Shown piece by piece: positions 51,886 to 61,163 of a stretch of DNA of 64,000 bases. Both the position numbers and the translations under genes were made by a program. Position 1 is the stretch's first letter. Each line of letters opens with the position of its first letter. Where the stretch lies: assembly GCF_001705515.1 (NCBI RefSeq), contig NZ_MDJS01000005.1, positions 248,001 to 312,000 on the forward strand, given 5' to 3'. The notes under the pieces were generated by a model, which saw nothing but the letters and a program-made list of their open reading frames with translations, had not been told where the DNA came from and made no database searches. The DNA is from Mucilaginibacter sp. PPCGB 2223. GTDB taxonomy: Bacteria; Bacteroidota; Bacteroidia; Sphingobacteriales; Sphingobacteriaceae.

Positions 51886-52263
51886 ATGAAAGATCTGACA
51901 ATAACGGATAAAAACTATCATGAAACAATGATAGCCATATATGAACTGATGGATAAGGGTGAACAAAACCTGACAGAAGACGATATTGCCAGGTTACGGC
52001 AAATGACTATCGCAGCCGAAAAATATGAAGACGAAGTTTTACTGCTGAAGCCAACAAAAAAGCCCAATACTTTGGCAGAGGCTGTCGAGTTGTTTATGTT
52101 CGAAAACAAGTTATCACAAGCCAAACTGGCTGATAAATTAGGGATCGGTAAGCCCAAACTATCGCAAATTCTTAGCGGAAAACGACAACCGGATGTGTAT
52201 TTCTTAAAATCGCTTTACGATAAGCTGAACATCGATCCTAAATTTATTTTAGAGCATGTTTAA
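51886..52263 (+). CDS. higA: HigA-like antitoxin (XRE-type HTH)
   Basis: This 125-residue protein has an acidic N-terminal helical region (about residues 1-60). A helix-turn-helix follows (LAEAVELFMFENKLSQAKLADKLGIGKPKLSQILSGKRQP, about 65-104). It is the antidote expected beside HigB and would repress the operon through its helix-turn-helix. It ends 0 bp before the glycosylase gene start. Confidence 0.87.
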   Translation: MKDLTITDKNYHETMIAIYELMDKGEQNLTEDDIARLRQMTIAAEKYEDEVLLLKPTKKPNTLAEAVELFMFENKLSQAKLADKLGIGKPKLSQILSGKRQPDVYFLKSLYDKLNIDPKFILEHV

Positions 52264-52923
52264 ATGAGCCGGCACTTCGATCGATCTAACCTGCGCCAAC
52301 TTTGCGATAACATCGCAGCCATAGATACCGATCTCCATCAAATCATCCAAACCTATGGATACCCGCCTTTATGGCAACGGCCCAATACGTTCGAATCGCT
52401 GGTGCATATTATTTTGGAGCAGCAGGTATCGCTGGCCTCGGCACTATCTGCATTGAATAAACTCCGGAAAAAAATACAGGAGATAACACCCGCACGCGTG
52501 CTGCTTTTAACCGATGAGGAACTGAAAGCCTGTTATTTCAGCAGGCAAAAAACAATTTATGTAAGGCACCTGGCCGAATGCATAGCGGAGGGAAAGTTAT
52601 CTTTACCGGCACTCGAATTCGTGCCGGATGACGAAGTGCGCCGCCAATTGACAGCCGTTAAAGGCATCGGCAACTGGACAGTGGATATCTACCTGATCTT
52701 TATTTTACACAGGGCAGACATTTTCCCGGCGGGCGACCTGGCCGCGGTTAACGCACTGAAAAAGATCAAAAAACTGCCTGCAGATGCGTCGACGCAAGAT
52801 ATTTTACCGATTGCCGAAAGCTGGGTACCATACCGTACGCTGGCAACCATGCTGTTATGGCATTTTTACCTCGAAGAAAGGAAACCTGTTAATAAATTAA
52901 AGCGTAATAAACAGCAGGTTTAA
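52264..52923 (+). CDS. DNA-3-methyladenine glycosylase, AlkA/HhH-GPD family
   Basis: This 219-residue protein has an HhH-GPD fold. The hairpin-helix-hairpin is LTAVKGIGNWTVDIYLIFIL (about residues 136-155), and the catalytic Asp is in FPAGDLAAVNAL. It removes alkylated bases in base excision repair. Homologues of this length lack the N-terminal domain of AlkA of Escherichia coli. The gene begins immediately after the higA stop, so it is likely on the higBA transcript. Confidence 0.9.
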   Translation: MSRHFDRSNLRQLCDNIAAIDTDLHQIIQTYGYPPLWQRPNTFESLVHIILEQQVSLASALSALNKLRKKIQEITPARVLLLTDEELKACYFSRQKTIYVRHLAECIAEGKLSLPALEFVPDDEVRRQLTAVKGIGNWTVDIYLIFILHRADIFPAGDLAAVNALKKIKKLPADASTQDILPIAESWVPYRTLATMLLWHFYLEERKPVNKLKRNKQQV

Positions 52924-52998
52924 TCTATCCGAAATTTTTACAAGCCCCGGTTAAAGCCAATGGTTTTAAATGTATATTTGTAACATACCGAAAAAATA

Positions 52999-53625
52999 GT
53001 GTTTAAAAAGACGAGAGTATTGATACTCGCCCCCCTATGTTTGTTTTTTGCTTTATCTGCCGATGCACAATGGTGGAAAAAGAAAACCGTTGTACGCTTG
53101 CCTTTGCTGGAAAGCGCGAAACGTTTGTCGTTTAATTTTAATAAAACGCAAAAAACCGCTGTAACCATCATAAGCGATAATGTTAAATTTGAGCTAAGCC
53201 AGTTTGGCTACGAAATTGCAGAGGCCGCCATCATGAAATCGCTTTACCATACGCTGAGGTTTCATATGTACTCGGAGAGCATTGACAATTTTAATATCCT
53301 GATAGGCTTATACATGGGGCAGCAGCGCTACTCGGAAGCCAAATGGTATTTTTTGCAGATCAATAATTTGGCGCGCCAAAAAGGCGATGACACAAACATC
53401 ATCGCATCGCTGGTGGGTTTGGGGATGGTAAAATCGGAGATCGGGGATTTTGCGCAAGCTAAAGATGACCTGAATGCCGCCGTTGATTTTGCAGCAGGCA
53501 GGGGCCGGTTAAACGATGTGGGCGAGATCAGAAAAAAACTTGCCATTGTTGAACATAAGCGCAGCCTGAACATCAAAAGCGATATCAAGTATGCCGAACT
53601 CCTCCCCGAAGACAAAAAGAACTAA
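52999..53625 (+). CDS. secreted tetratricopeptide-like protein
   Basis: This 208-residue protein starts with GTG and has a signal peptide (LILAPLCLFFALSADA-Q). The mature part holds helical TPR-like repeats, such as SIDNFNILIGLYMGQQRYSEAKWYFLQI and ASLVGLGMVKSEIGDFAQAKDDLNAAVDFA. It has no enzymatic signature. The regulator gene follows 20 bp later, so the two may be co-expressed. Confidence 0.78.
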   Translation: MFKKTRVLILAPLCLFFALSADAQWWKKKTVVRLPLLESAKRLSFNFNKTQKTAVTIISDNVKFELSQFGYEIAEAAIMKSLYHTLRFHMYSESIDNFNILIGLYMGQQRYSEAKWYFLQINNLARQKGDDTNIIASLVGLGMVKSEIGDFAQAKDDLNAAVDFAAGRGRLNDVGEIRKKLAIVEHKRSLNIKSDIKYAELLPEDKKN

Positions 53626-53645
53626 ACACACCAAACAGATAATCT

Positions 53646-54269
53646 ATGTCTTCCTCGCATAAACGCAGGATATTTATTGTCGACGATCATTTCCTGATAC
53701 CGCAGGGGCTAACCGCCCTGCTTTCGGACCTGGACGGATTCGAGATAAGCGGCGCCAGTAACAACCCCAACGAGGTGATGGCCCTGCTGAACAGGAACCC
53801 GACCGATATTTTGATCACCGATATCAGTATGCCGCAAATGTCGGGCATCGACCTTACCCGGCTTGTGCTGGAAAAATATCCAAAAATGCGCGTACTGGCC
53901 CTGTCTATGCACTGCGAGCCGGCCACGGTAAAGCAAATGATCGATGCAGGCGTTAGCGGATATTTAATGAAAGATACAACCAAGGAAGAGATGGTATCGG
54001 CGCTGAATGCCATAGCTAACGGCGAACAATACTTTTCGGCCGAAGTGCAGATGGCTATAGCCAGGATAAACAGCATGATCAGGTTTACCGAGCGCGAAAC
54101 CGAGATCATTAAACTGATAGCAAAAAATTACAGCAGCCGCGAAATTGCCGATAAGCTGGCGATAAGCGAACGTACCGTCGAAACCCATCGCAGCAACATC
54201 TTACGTAAAACTTCGTCGACCAATACGGTTGGCCTGTTGCAATATGCCTATCAAAACAACATTATTTAA
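53646..54269 (+). CDS. NarL/LuxR-type response regulator
   Basis: This 207-residue protein has a receiver domain (about residues 8-125). The phosphorylation site is in DILITDISMPQMSG, and the acidic pocket in IFIVDDHFLIPQG. A LuxR helix-turn-helix follows: FTERETEIIKLIAKNYSSREIADKLAISERTVETHRSNI (about 142-180). No sensor kinase gene is adjacent. A perfect terminator follows the gene. Confidence 0.93.
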   Translation: MSSSHKRRIFIVDDHFLIPQGLTALLSDLDGFEISGASNNPNEVMALLNRNPTDILITDISMPQMSGIDLTRLVLEKYPKMRVLALSMHCEPATVKQMIDAGVSGYLMKDTTKEEMVSALNAIANGEQYFSAEVQMAIARINSMIRFTERETEIIKLIAKNYSSREIADKLAISERTVETHRSNILRKTSSTNTVGLLQYAYQNNII

Positions 54270-54364
54270 GCAGCAGCGCAGCGGGCATTTGTAATCTGAA
54301 TTTAAAAAAGCTGCCGGGCCATAAACAAATAAAACATTTTTGTAATATTGTTATTGTTATTTAG

Positions 54365-54392
54365 GAAACAGCTGCAGGGCTGTTTCTTTTTT
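54365..54392 (+). terminator. intrinsic terminator after the response regulator
   Basis: GAAACAGC-TGCAGG-GCTGTTTC is a perfect 8-bp stem with a 6-nt loop, followed by six T. Confidence 0.88.
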
Positions 54393-54467
54393 ATATATAG
54401 ATTAGCAATTAATTACGTTATAAAATAAATGTTCAGTCGAAAAGTTGATGTAAACTCTGTTAAGGAT

Positions 54468-56633
54468 ATGTTTAAAAAGATATATATGTTACTGCTGCTT
54501 GGTGCAACCCTGGCCTGTACAGCAGCCCCAAGAAAACCCATGGTTAAGGTTCCGGGATCTACCGATATTACGCCCGACGAAAGACAAAGCGTAGTAGTAC
54601 ACCTTGTTTCGGAGATGTTGCAGATCAATTATAAAAAGATCCCGCTGGACGACTCGCTTTCGGTGGTGATTTATAACCGCTACCTGAAGAGCCTGGACGA
54701 AAATCATAATTACCTGCTGGCGTCGGATGTAAAAAGCTTTGAGCAGTTTAAAACCAAGCTCGATGACGATATTAAGGCGGGCGACCTGGCCGATGTGTTC
54801 TATATGTTCAACGTTTATCAGAAACGCTACCTCGAGCATGTAAAATACTCGCTGGCGCAACTCGATAAAACCTACGATTTTACCAAAAACGAAACTTTCA
54901 CCTTCGACAGGGACAATTTACCGTACATCGGTACCCAGGCCGAGATGGACGATCTGTGGAGCAAACGGGTTAAATACGACCTGCTGAACCTGAAACTGGC
55001 CAACCCCGATATGGCCAAAAACAAAGAGACGCTGAAAAAACGTTACGAAAACCTGCTGAGCAACGCCAATAAGCTATCTAATAAAGATGTTTTTCAGCAG
55101 TTTATGGATGCTTTTACCGGTGCGGTCGACCCGCATACCAGTTACTTCACGCCGTTCAACGCATCGCAGTTTAATATGGAGATGTCGCGTTCGCTGGAAG
55201 GGATAGGCGCAACACTGGCTACCGAAAATGATTACGTGACCATTAAAACCATCGTACCAGGCGGGCCGGCGTATAAAACCAAGGAGGTAAACGTTGACGA
55301 CCGCATCGTAGCGGTAGCTCAAGGTAAGGACGGCGAATTTAAAGATATTGTGGGCTGGCGCATTGATGATGCCATATCGCTCATCCGCGGCCCGAAAGGC
55401 ACGACCGTAAAGCTGAAATTACTGCCAAAAGGCGCCAAAGCTTCCGATCAGCCGAAAGAGATCGATATTGTGCGCGAAAAAATCGTGCTCGAAGACCGTT
55501 CGGCTAAGTCGGAGATCAAAACGTACAATACCAATGGCAAGATCACCAGGATCGGTATCATCAACATCCCCGATTTTTACATGAACTTTGCCGATTACCG
55601 GGCCGGTAATCCCAACTACAAAAGTGTTACCCGCGATGTGAAGCGGATATTGGACACCTTAAAGCAGAAAGGGGTTGACGGTGTGGTGATAGACCTGCGC
55701 GAGAACGGCGGCGGATCGTTGCCCGAAGCCATTAATCTGACCGGTTTGTTCATCAAATCAGGCCCGGTTGTTCAGGTTCGCGACAGCCGTAACCGTGTTG
55801 AAGTTGAGCGCGACGAGGACCAGGGCGTAGCTTACTCCGGTCCGCTGGCTGTAATGGTCGACCGTTTCAGCGCCTCGGCATCCGAAATTTTTGCCGGCGC
55901 CATACAGGACTATGGCCGTGGCCTGATCATCGGGACACAAACCTATGGCAAAGGCACCGTGCAAAACGAGATCGACCTTGACCAGCAGATAGAGCCAGGC
56001 AAGATGGAAGAGTTGAAAGCCCTGTTCGCTAAAACCAAAACACCAGTGCCCGATGGATCAGGTAACCAAAGCATATTTGGCCAGCTGAACCTGACTGTTG
56101 CCAAATTTTACCGCATCAACGGTACATCGACACAGCATAAAGGCGTTACCCCTGATATCAAATTCCCGTCGCTTATCCCGATGGATAAATATGGCGAAGA
56201 TACCGAACCATCGGCCCTGCCTTACGATATCATCGCGAAAAGCAACTATGTTAAAGCCGGCGATTTTAGCGCCGTTATACCGAAACTGAACCAGATGTTT
56301 GCCGAGCGCATGGCCAATAACCCGGCATACAAATACCTGGTAAATGCCATGAACGATTACCGTAAGCACGATGCCGAAAAAAGCATTTCGCTGAACGAAG
56401 AGCAGCTGAAAAAACAGCGCGACCAGGACGAGGCCAAAACTGCCGAAGGCGAAAACGCAGAGCGTGTTGCCCTGGGCTTACCGGTATTGAAAAAAGGGCA
56501 GAAAAAGCCAAGGAACGAAGACCTCGACTTTTTGAAATATGCAGGCGGCCAGATACTGACCGATTATATTTTGATGGATAATAAGCTCACCAAAAATACC
56601 ACGGTAACACCTGTGCCCGCAAATAAGCTGTAA
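54468..56633 (+). CDS. prc: carboxy-terminal processing (tail-specific) protease, S41A family
   Basis: The start at MFKKIYMLLLLGATLAC (lipobox-like TLAC) gives 721 residues. An upstream ATG adds 13 residues not resembling a signal and is not used. The N-terminal helical domain contains LKSLDENHNYLLASDVKSFEQ. A PDZ domain follows (about residues 230-325). The S41 peptidase domain has VVIDLRENGGGSLPEA and FSASASEIFAGAIQDYGRGLIIG, which carry the Ser/Lys catalytic pair with the Lys in TYGKGTVQ. It cleaves periplasmic proteins from their C-termini. Confidence 0.94.
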   Translation: MFKKIYMLLLLGATLACTAAPRKPMVKVPGSTDITPDERQSVVVHLVSEMLQINYKKIPLDDSLSVVIYNRYLKSLDENHNYLLASDVKSFEQFKTKLDDDIKAGDLADVFYMFNVYQKRYLEHVKYSLAQLDKTYDFTKNETFTFDRDNLPYIGTQAEMDDLWSKRVKYDLLNLKLANPDMAKNKETLKKRYENLLSNANKLSNKDVFQQFMDAFTGAVDPHTSYFTPFNASQFNMEMSRSLEGIGATLATENDYVTIKTIVPGGPAYKTKEVNVDDRIVAVAQGKDGEFKDIVGWRIDDAISLIRGPKGTTVKLKLLPKGAKASDQPKEIDIVREKIVLEDRSAKSEIKTYNTNGKITRIGIINIPDFYMNFADYRAGNPNYKSVTRDVKRILDTLKQKGVDGVVIDLRENGGGSLPEAINLTGLFIKSGPVVQVRDSRNRVEVERDEDQGVAYSGPLAVMVDRFSASASEIFAGAIQDYGRGLIIGTQTYGKGTVQNEIDLDQQIEPGKMEELKALFAKTKTPVPDGSGNQSIFGQLNLTVAKFYRINGTSTQHKGVTPDIKFPSLIPMDKYGEDTEPSALPYDIIAKSNYVKAGDFSAVIPKLNQMFAERMANNPAYKYLVNAMNDYRKHDAEKSISLNEEQLKKQRDQDEAKTAEGENAERVALGLPVLKKGQKKPRNEDLDFLKYAGGQILTDYILMDNKLTKNTTVTPVPANKL

Positions 56634-56661
56634 GTAATATTACGGCGATTATATATCTTGA

Positions 56662-56690
56662 CCCTGTACGACGTTCGTACGGGGTTTTTT
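56662..56690 (+). terminator. intrinsic terminator after prc
   Basis: CCCTGTACGA-CGT-TCGTACGGGG forms a ten-pair stem with one G-T pair, followed by six T. It lies 28 bp after the prc stop. Confidence 0.85.
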
Positions 56691-56797
56691 GTTTTAATAG
56701 CTTGTCTGGCGACTATATTTTCAACAATACCTGCGCCGTTACAGAAATTCACTTATTTTAATAACTTCAAAACCTTAATCTATTCACAATTAATTTT

Positions 56798-57553
56798 ATG
56801 AAAAAAACACTACTTAATTTATTCCTTATCTCTGCTGTTTTATTAATGCTTAGTTCATGCGGTTCGGTCAAGAGCTATAATTTTAAAACGAGCGGTATGA
56901 GAGGCTCCGATTCGAGCTACCTGATAACCACATCCGGAAAACGTATTGATGCAGCAACTATCGATGTAAAGCCAGGCCAGCTAACTGTAGATGGCAAACC
57001 GTATCCCCTCAATGATGTATCTTCCATCCGGTCGAAAAAAATGTATTTTGGTGTAAGTAATGGAATGCTCTATCAGGGAGAAAGCGTTGGCAGGATAAAC
57101 GTTCTGTACGATGTGATGGAAGTGCCGACTTATACGCCAACCTATGGCACGCCTGGATACGGATACGGGGCAACATCTTCAGCTTTACCAACAGGGCATA
57201 CAACCACGCGGAAATATTATATACAAAAACGTGGTTCGAGCCGGATTGATAAAATGACAGTTGGGATTGTAGCAGACTATGTTGCCGATAACCCGGAAGC
57301 TTTAGCTATAGCGAAGGGTGCCAAACGTTGGAAAGCGGGCTATTTAGCTTCTTTCGGCGGAATTGGAGTGGGTGCCGTGGCTGCTTTTGCGTCGATATTT
57401 GGTTCGGGAGGTACAGATGCGAGCGGACGCGTAAAAGAACCTTCAATTGTTGGCCCGGGCATTGTTTGTACCGTATCGCTGGTGGCGGCAGAAGTAAGCT
57501 ATGTTACTTACAACGTTCGAATGATAAAAGCAATTGAAGTTTACAACCGATAA
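56798..57553 (+). CDS. hypothetical lipoprotein
   Basis: This 251-residue protein has a lipobox (LLMLSSCGSVK, Cys21). The middle has a low-complexity YTPTYGTPGYGYGATSS stretch (about residues 110-126). The C-terminus has two hydrophobic segments (YLASFGGIGVGAVAAFASIFG and IVGPGIVCTVSLVAAEVSY), so it is anchored or inserted. I do not recognise a family. It is monocistronic, flanked by terminators. Confidence 0.75.
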   Translation: MKKTLLNLFLISAVLLMLSSCGSVKSYNFKTSGMRGSDSSYLITTSGKRIDAATIDVKPGQLTVDGKPYPLNDVSSIRSKKMYFGVSNGMLYQGESVGRINVLYDVMEVPTYTPTYGTPGYGYGATSSALPTGHTTTRKYYIQKRGSSRIDKMTVGIVADYVADNPEALAIAKGAKRWKAGYLASFGGIGVGAVAAFASIFGSGGTDASGRVKEPSIVGPGIVCTVSLVAAEVSYVTYNVRMIKAIEVYNR

Positions 57554-57600
57554 GACACTTCGCAATAAAACATTGCTAATTGCTTTACGTTATCCAAAAG

Positions 57601-57624
57601 GCTTAGCTTTATGCTAAGCTTTTT
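57601..57624 (+). terminator. intrinsic terminator after the lipoprotein gene
   Basis: GCTTAGC-TTTAT-GCTAAGC is a perfect 7-bp stem, followed by five T. It lies just before the exonuclease gene start. Confidence 0.85.
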
Positions 57625-57630
57625 ATGTTT

Positions 57631-58743
57631 ATGGCCAAAAAACCGCTCCTCGAATTTACAGACCGCGGCATATACTGCCCCGTCGGCCGGTTTTATATCG
57701 ACCCCTGGCTGCCTGTGGATGATGCGGTGATCACCCATGCGCACAGCGACCACGCACGCGTTGGGCACAGGCGCTACCTTGCTCACGAGTATTCGGAGCA
57801 GGTACTGCGCTACCGTTTAGGCGAAATACAACTGCAAACCGTACCTTATGGCGAAACCCTGATGAAGAACGGCGTGCAGATCGGCCTGTACCCCGCCGGG
57901 CATGTTATCGGCTCGGCGCAGGTTCGGGTTTGTTATCAGGATGAGGTTTGGGTAGTAAGCGGCGATTATAAAGTGGATGATGACGGTATATCAACCCCGT
58001 TTGAGCCGGTACGTTGCCATCATTTCATCTCCGAATGTACCTTCGGCATGCCGGTTTACAGGTGGAAGCCCCAGGCCGAAACTTTTGCCGAGATCAACAA
58101 CTGGTGGCGGAAAAACGTTGAAAATGGCCTGGCGACGGTAATTGTGGGCTATAGCCTGGGCAAAGCGCAGCGCGTTTTACAAAACCTCGATCTTTCTATC
58201 GGTAAGGTATATACCCATGGGGTGATCGAAAATACCAACGAAGCTTTGCGGCGGAATGGCATCGCCCTCAACCCGACGCACCGCATCACGACTGATTTGG
58301 CTAAAGAAGAAATCCGCAAAGGGATCGTTATAGCTCCGCCTTCGGCAGTCGGCTCGCCCTGGATGCGGCGCTTTAACCCCTACGATTTCGGGTATTGCTC
58401 GGGCTGGATGAGCATACGCGGCGCCAAGCGCCGCCGCGCTGCCGACCGTGGTTTTGTGCTGAGCGACCATGCCGACTGGGACGGCCTGATCAGCGCTATT
58501 GACGCTACGGGCTGCGAGAAAGTATATCTTACACACGGCTATACCGCAAGTTTTGCCCGGTATCTCAACGAGATCGGTTTTGATGCGCACGAAGTACATA
58601 CACTTTATGGGGGCGACGAGTTGACGGCGGCAGATGAGGAAATAGCGCCCACTCAACCTCCCCCGGAAGGGGAGGCTTTAGTGCCGGACGATGAATCAAA
58701 AGTCCTCCCTTCCGGGGAGGATTTAGGAGGGGCTGGTTTATGA
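57631..58743 (+). CDS. ligase-associated DNA exonuclease (MBL fold)
   Basis: This start (MAKKPLLEFTDRGIYC) gives 370 residues. An in-frame ATG two codons earlier is possible. The MBL-fold motif is ITHAHSDHARVGH, followed by YPAGHVIGSAQVRV, VSGDYKVDDDG, FGMPVYRW and FVLSDHADWDGLI. The family (SNM1-like) acts with a neighbouring ATP-dependent ligase in DNA end-processing. The last ~30 residues are read from a dispersed palindromic repeat and are probably not part of the fold. The ligase start overlaps by ATGA. Confidence 0.92.
   Translation: MAKKPLLEFTDRGIYCPVGRFYIDPWLPVDDAVITHAHSDHARVGHRRYLAHEYSEQVLRYRLGEIQLQTVPYGETLMKNGVQIGLYPAGHVIGSAQVRVCYQDEVWVVSGDYKVDDDGISTPFEPVRCHHFISECTFGMPVYRWKPQAETFAEINNWWRKNVENGLATVIVGYSLGKAQRVLQNLDLSIGKVYTHGVIENTNEALRRNGIALNPTHRITTDLAKEEIRKGIVIAPPSAVGSPWMRRFNPYDFGYCSGWMSIRGAKRRRAADRGFVLSDHADWDGLISAIDATGCEKVYLTHGYTASFARYLNEIGFDAHEVHTLYGGDELTAADEEIAPTQPPPEGEALVPDDESKVLPSGEDLGGAGL
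58657..58734. repeat. CCTCCCC-type palindromic repeat inside the exonuclease 3' end
   Basis: The pieces CCTCCCCCGGAAGGGGAGG and CCTCCCTTCCGGGGAGG are each near-perfect palindromes, 36 bp apart. They are of the type found as dispersed intergenic repeats in Bacteroidota. Here they encode the last 30 residues or so of the exonuclease (PPPEGEALVPD and PSGEDLGG). Confidence 0.6.
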
Positions 58744-60350
58744 AAGCCTTCGCCCAACTTTTCCTCTCGCTTGACGAAACCAACAAGACCAACGAAAAGG
58801 TACGTGTGCTGAAAGATTATTTTCTTTCGGTACCCGATAGCGATAAGATGCATATGCTGGCCCTGTTTACCGGCCGCCGGCCAAAACGGCCCATCAACGC
58901 TACATTGGTGCGCACCTGGGCCATGGAAATGGCGCATATCCCCGTATGGCTGTTTGAAGAGAGTTACCAGGTGGTGGGCGACCTGGCCGAAACCATTACC
59001 TTGCTCCTGCCTAAAAGTACCAGCAGCAGCAATAAAACCCTGACCGAGTGGATAGCCGAGATCAACGCCATCGCAACCCAAACCGAAGAAGGGCGCAAAC
59101 AATGGCTGCTCTCATCGTGGGAAACGCTGGATACACAGGAAAGATTCGTATTCAACAAGCTGCTGACCGGGGGTTTCCGTATCGGGGTATCGCAAAACCT
59201 GGTAGTGAAAGCTTTGGCCGATATTTCGGGGTTGGATGCGGCTACGGTCACGCACCGCATCATGGGTAACTGGATGCCCGAAAACTACCAGTTTGCCGAC
59301 CTGGTGGCCGCCGAGGGCTTGTCGGACGATGTATCGCGCCCTTACCCTTTCTTCCTGGCTTACCCGATACAGGAAACCTCCGAAAAGCAAAAAACTGCCG
59401 GCGAATTGCAGGTAGCTTTAGGCGATGCTGCCGAATGGCAGGCCGAGTGGAAGTGGGACGGCATCCGCGCACAGCTGATCAACCGCAACGGGCAGATCTT
59501 TATCTGGAGCCGGGGCGAAGACCTGGCTACCGAAAAGTTCCCGGAGCTGCACCCTTTTTTAAAAGCCCTGCCGCACGGTACGGTGCTTGATGGTGAGATA
59601 CTATCGTTTAAAGATGGGCTGCCGATGCCTTTCAACGTTTTACAAACCCGTATCGGGCGGAAGAATTTAAGCAAAAAGATACTGGAAGAAAGTCCGGTAG
59701 CGTTGATCGCCTACGACTGCCTGGAGCATAACGGCGAAGACATCAGGCATAAACCCCAGGCCGAACGACGGCTATTGCTGGAGCAATTGCAGGCCGCAAC
59801 CGCACACCCGGATATTTTCCGTATCTCGGTGCTCATTGGTTTTAACAGCTGGGGCGAGCTGGCCGAAATACGCGGGCAATCGCGCAGTATGATTGCCGAG
59901 GGGGTAATGCTGAAACGCAAAAACGCCGCTTACCAGGTTGGCCGCCGCCGGGGCGACTGGTGGAAGTGGAAGATCGACCCGCTATCCGTCGACGCGGTGA
60001 TGATCTACGCGCAAAAAGGACATGGCCGCCGGGCCGACCTGTATACCGACTATACCTTTGCCGTTTGGGACGGCGATAAGCTGGTGCCGTTTGCAAAAGC
60101 CTATTCGGGGCTGAGCGACGAGGAGATCCGCAAGGTGGATAATTTTGTGAAACGCAACACCCTGGAAAAATTCGGGCCGGTGCGCACCGTGAAACCCGAA
60201 CTGGTCTTCGAGATCGGGTTTGAAGGCATCAATTATTCAACGCGGCATAAATCGGGCGTGGCGCTGCGTTTCCCGCGGATACTGCGCTGGCGCACCGATA
60301 AACCGATGGAAGAAGCCGATACACTGGAAACCCTGAAGGCCCTGCTTTAA
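58740..60350 (+). CDS. ATP-dependent DNA ligase
   Basis: This 536-residue protein has the nucleotidyltransferase core. The catalytic lysine lies in EWKWDGIRAQL (about residue 240), with DGEILSFKDGLPMPF and AYDCLEHNGEDIR following. The OB domain has GVMLKRKNAAYQVGRRRGDWWKWKIDPLSVDAVMIYA. The N-terminal ~200 residues form the DNA-binding helical domain of the LigD-independent bacterial ligase type that pairs with an MBL exonuclease. It overlaps the exonuclease stop by ATGA. Confidence 0.93.
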   Translation: MKAFAQLFLSLDETNKTNEKVRVLKDYFLSVPDSDKMHMLALFTGRRPKRPINATLVRTWAMEMAHIPVWLFEESYQVVGDLAETITLLLPKSTSSSNKTLTEWIAEINAIATQTEEGRKQWLLSSWETLDTQERFVFNKLLTGGFRIGVSQNLVVKALADISGLDAATVTHRIMGNWMPENYQFADLVAAEGLSDDVSRPYPFFLAYPIQETSEKQKTAGELQVALGDAAEWQAEWKWDGIRAQLINRNGQIFIWSRGEDLATEKFPELHPFLKALPHGTVLDGEILSFKDGLPMPFNVLQTRIGRKNLSKKILEESPVALIAYDCLEHNGEDIRHKPQAERRLLLEQLQAATAHPDIFRISVLIGFNSWGELAEIRGQSRSMIAEGVMLKRKNAAYQVGRRRGDWWKWKIDPLSVDAVMIYAQKGHGRRADLYTDYTFAVWDGDKLVPFAKAYSGLSDEEIRKVDNFVKRNTLEKFGPVRTVKPELVFEIGFEGINYSTRHKSGVALRFPRILRWRTDKPMEEADTLETLKALL

Positions 60351-60434
60351 ACCTGCGGGCAAATCCATCGTCTTAAATTGTAAAATAGCGTGCAAAAGAC
60401 TATACTTGTTTGTTTCGCGTTTACTTATACAATA

Positions 60435-60968
60435 ATGAAAAAGCTATCCCTGATTATATTGTTGCTCGGCACAACCCTGGCTGCCGCAGCGCAAACCAAA
60501 AACACGGTTACCAGGTCATCCGTTACCTACCAGATCAAAAACATGGGTTTTACTACCGACGGCAAGTTTGGCCCTGTTGAAGCTACCATCCTGTTCGATA
60601 AGGCGCACCTGGCTACCAGCAGTATCGATGCCTTGGTTGCGGTAAAAACGCTCGACTCTGACAATGAGGGCCGCGACGAGCACCTGCGCAAGCCCGATTT
60701 TTTCGACGTGGACCATTACCCCAATATGACCATGAAATCGGTATCGCTTAAACCAAAGGGCGGCAATAACTTCACCGGCGATTTCGATCTCACCATCAAA
60801 GGCAAAACCAAACGCATTACCGTGCCTTTTACCTACGTGGTAAAAGGCAATACCGCAACCTTTGCCGGCACGTTCAAGATCAACCGCCTCGACTTTGGCG
60901 TGGGCGATACCAGCGTGGTATTAAGCAACGAGGTGACGGTGTTTTTGAATGTTGAGGTGAGTATCTGA
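60435..60968 (+). CDS. YceI-family secreted lipid-binding-like protein
   Basis: This start (MKKLSLIILLLGTTLAAAAQ) gives a 177-residue protein with a signal peptide. An in-frame start 15 codons upstream adds no signal. The YceI fold is a lipocalin-like barrel, with IKNMGFTTDGKFGPVEATILFD and HYPNMTMKSVSLKPKGGNNFTGDFDLTIKGKTKRITVPF. YceI proteins bind isoprenoid-like lipids in the periplasm. A tandem repeat block follows. Confidence 0.9.
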   Translation: MKKLSLIILLLGTTLAAAAQTKNTVTRSSVTYQIKNMGFTTDGKFGPVEATILFDKAHLATSSIDALVAVKTLDSDNEGRDEHLRKPDFFDVDHYPNMTMKSVSLKPKGGNNFTGDFDLTIKGKTKRITVPFTYVVKGNTATFAGTFKINRLDFGVGDTSVVLSNEVTVFLNVEVSI

Positions 60969-60969
60969 T

Positions 60970-61099
60970 TTCGAATTTTTCGCTGTTGTTTGTTCTTAAT
61001 GGTGCTCATGAGGGCTGCACCGTTTAGGATTTCGGAATTTCGATTTTTCGCTTGTGTTTGCTTTTTACTGGTGCTCAAGAAGGCTGCGCCGTTTCGGAT
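60970..61099. repeat. two tandem 61-bp direct repeats after yceI
   Basis: Units at 60970-61030 and 61039-61099 share TTCG(A)ATTTTTCGCT, TGGTGCTCA and GGCTGCRCCGTTT and are spaced by 69 bp. They have no coding frame of note. A partial third unit begins near 61100. Confidence 0.65.
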
Positions 61100-61163
61100 C
61101 TATTCTTTTTACTGGCGCAAGTTTAAGCGCTGGGTGGTGTTATGAGTTAACTTTTGACTGTGC

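Noticed and set aside
60970..61099. CRISPR-like array
   Set aside because: Only two 61-bp units with an 8-bp gap are present, with no spacer variation and no cas genes.
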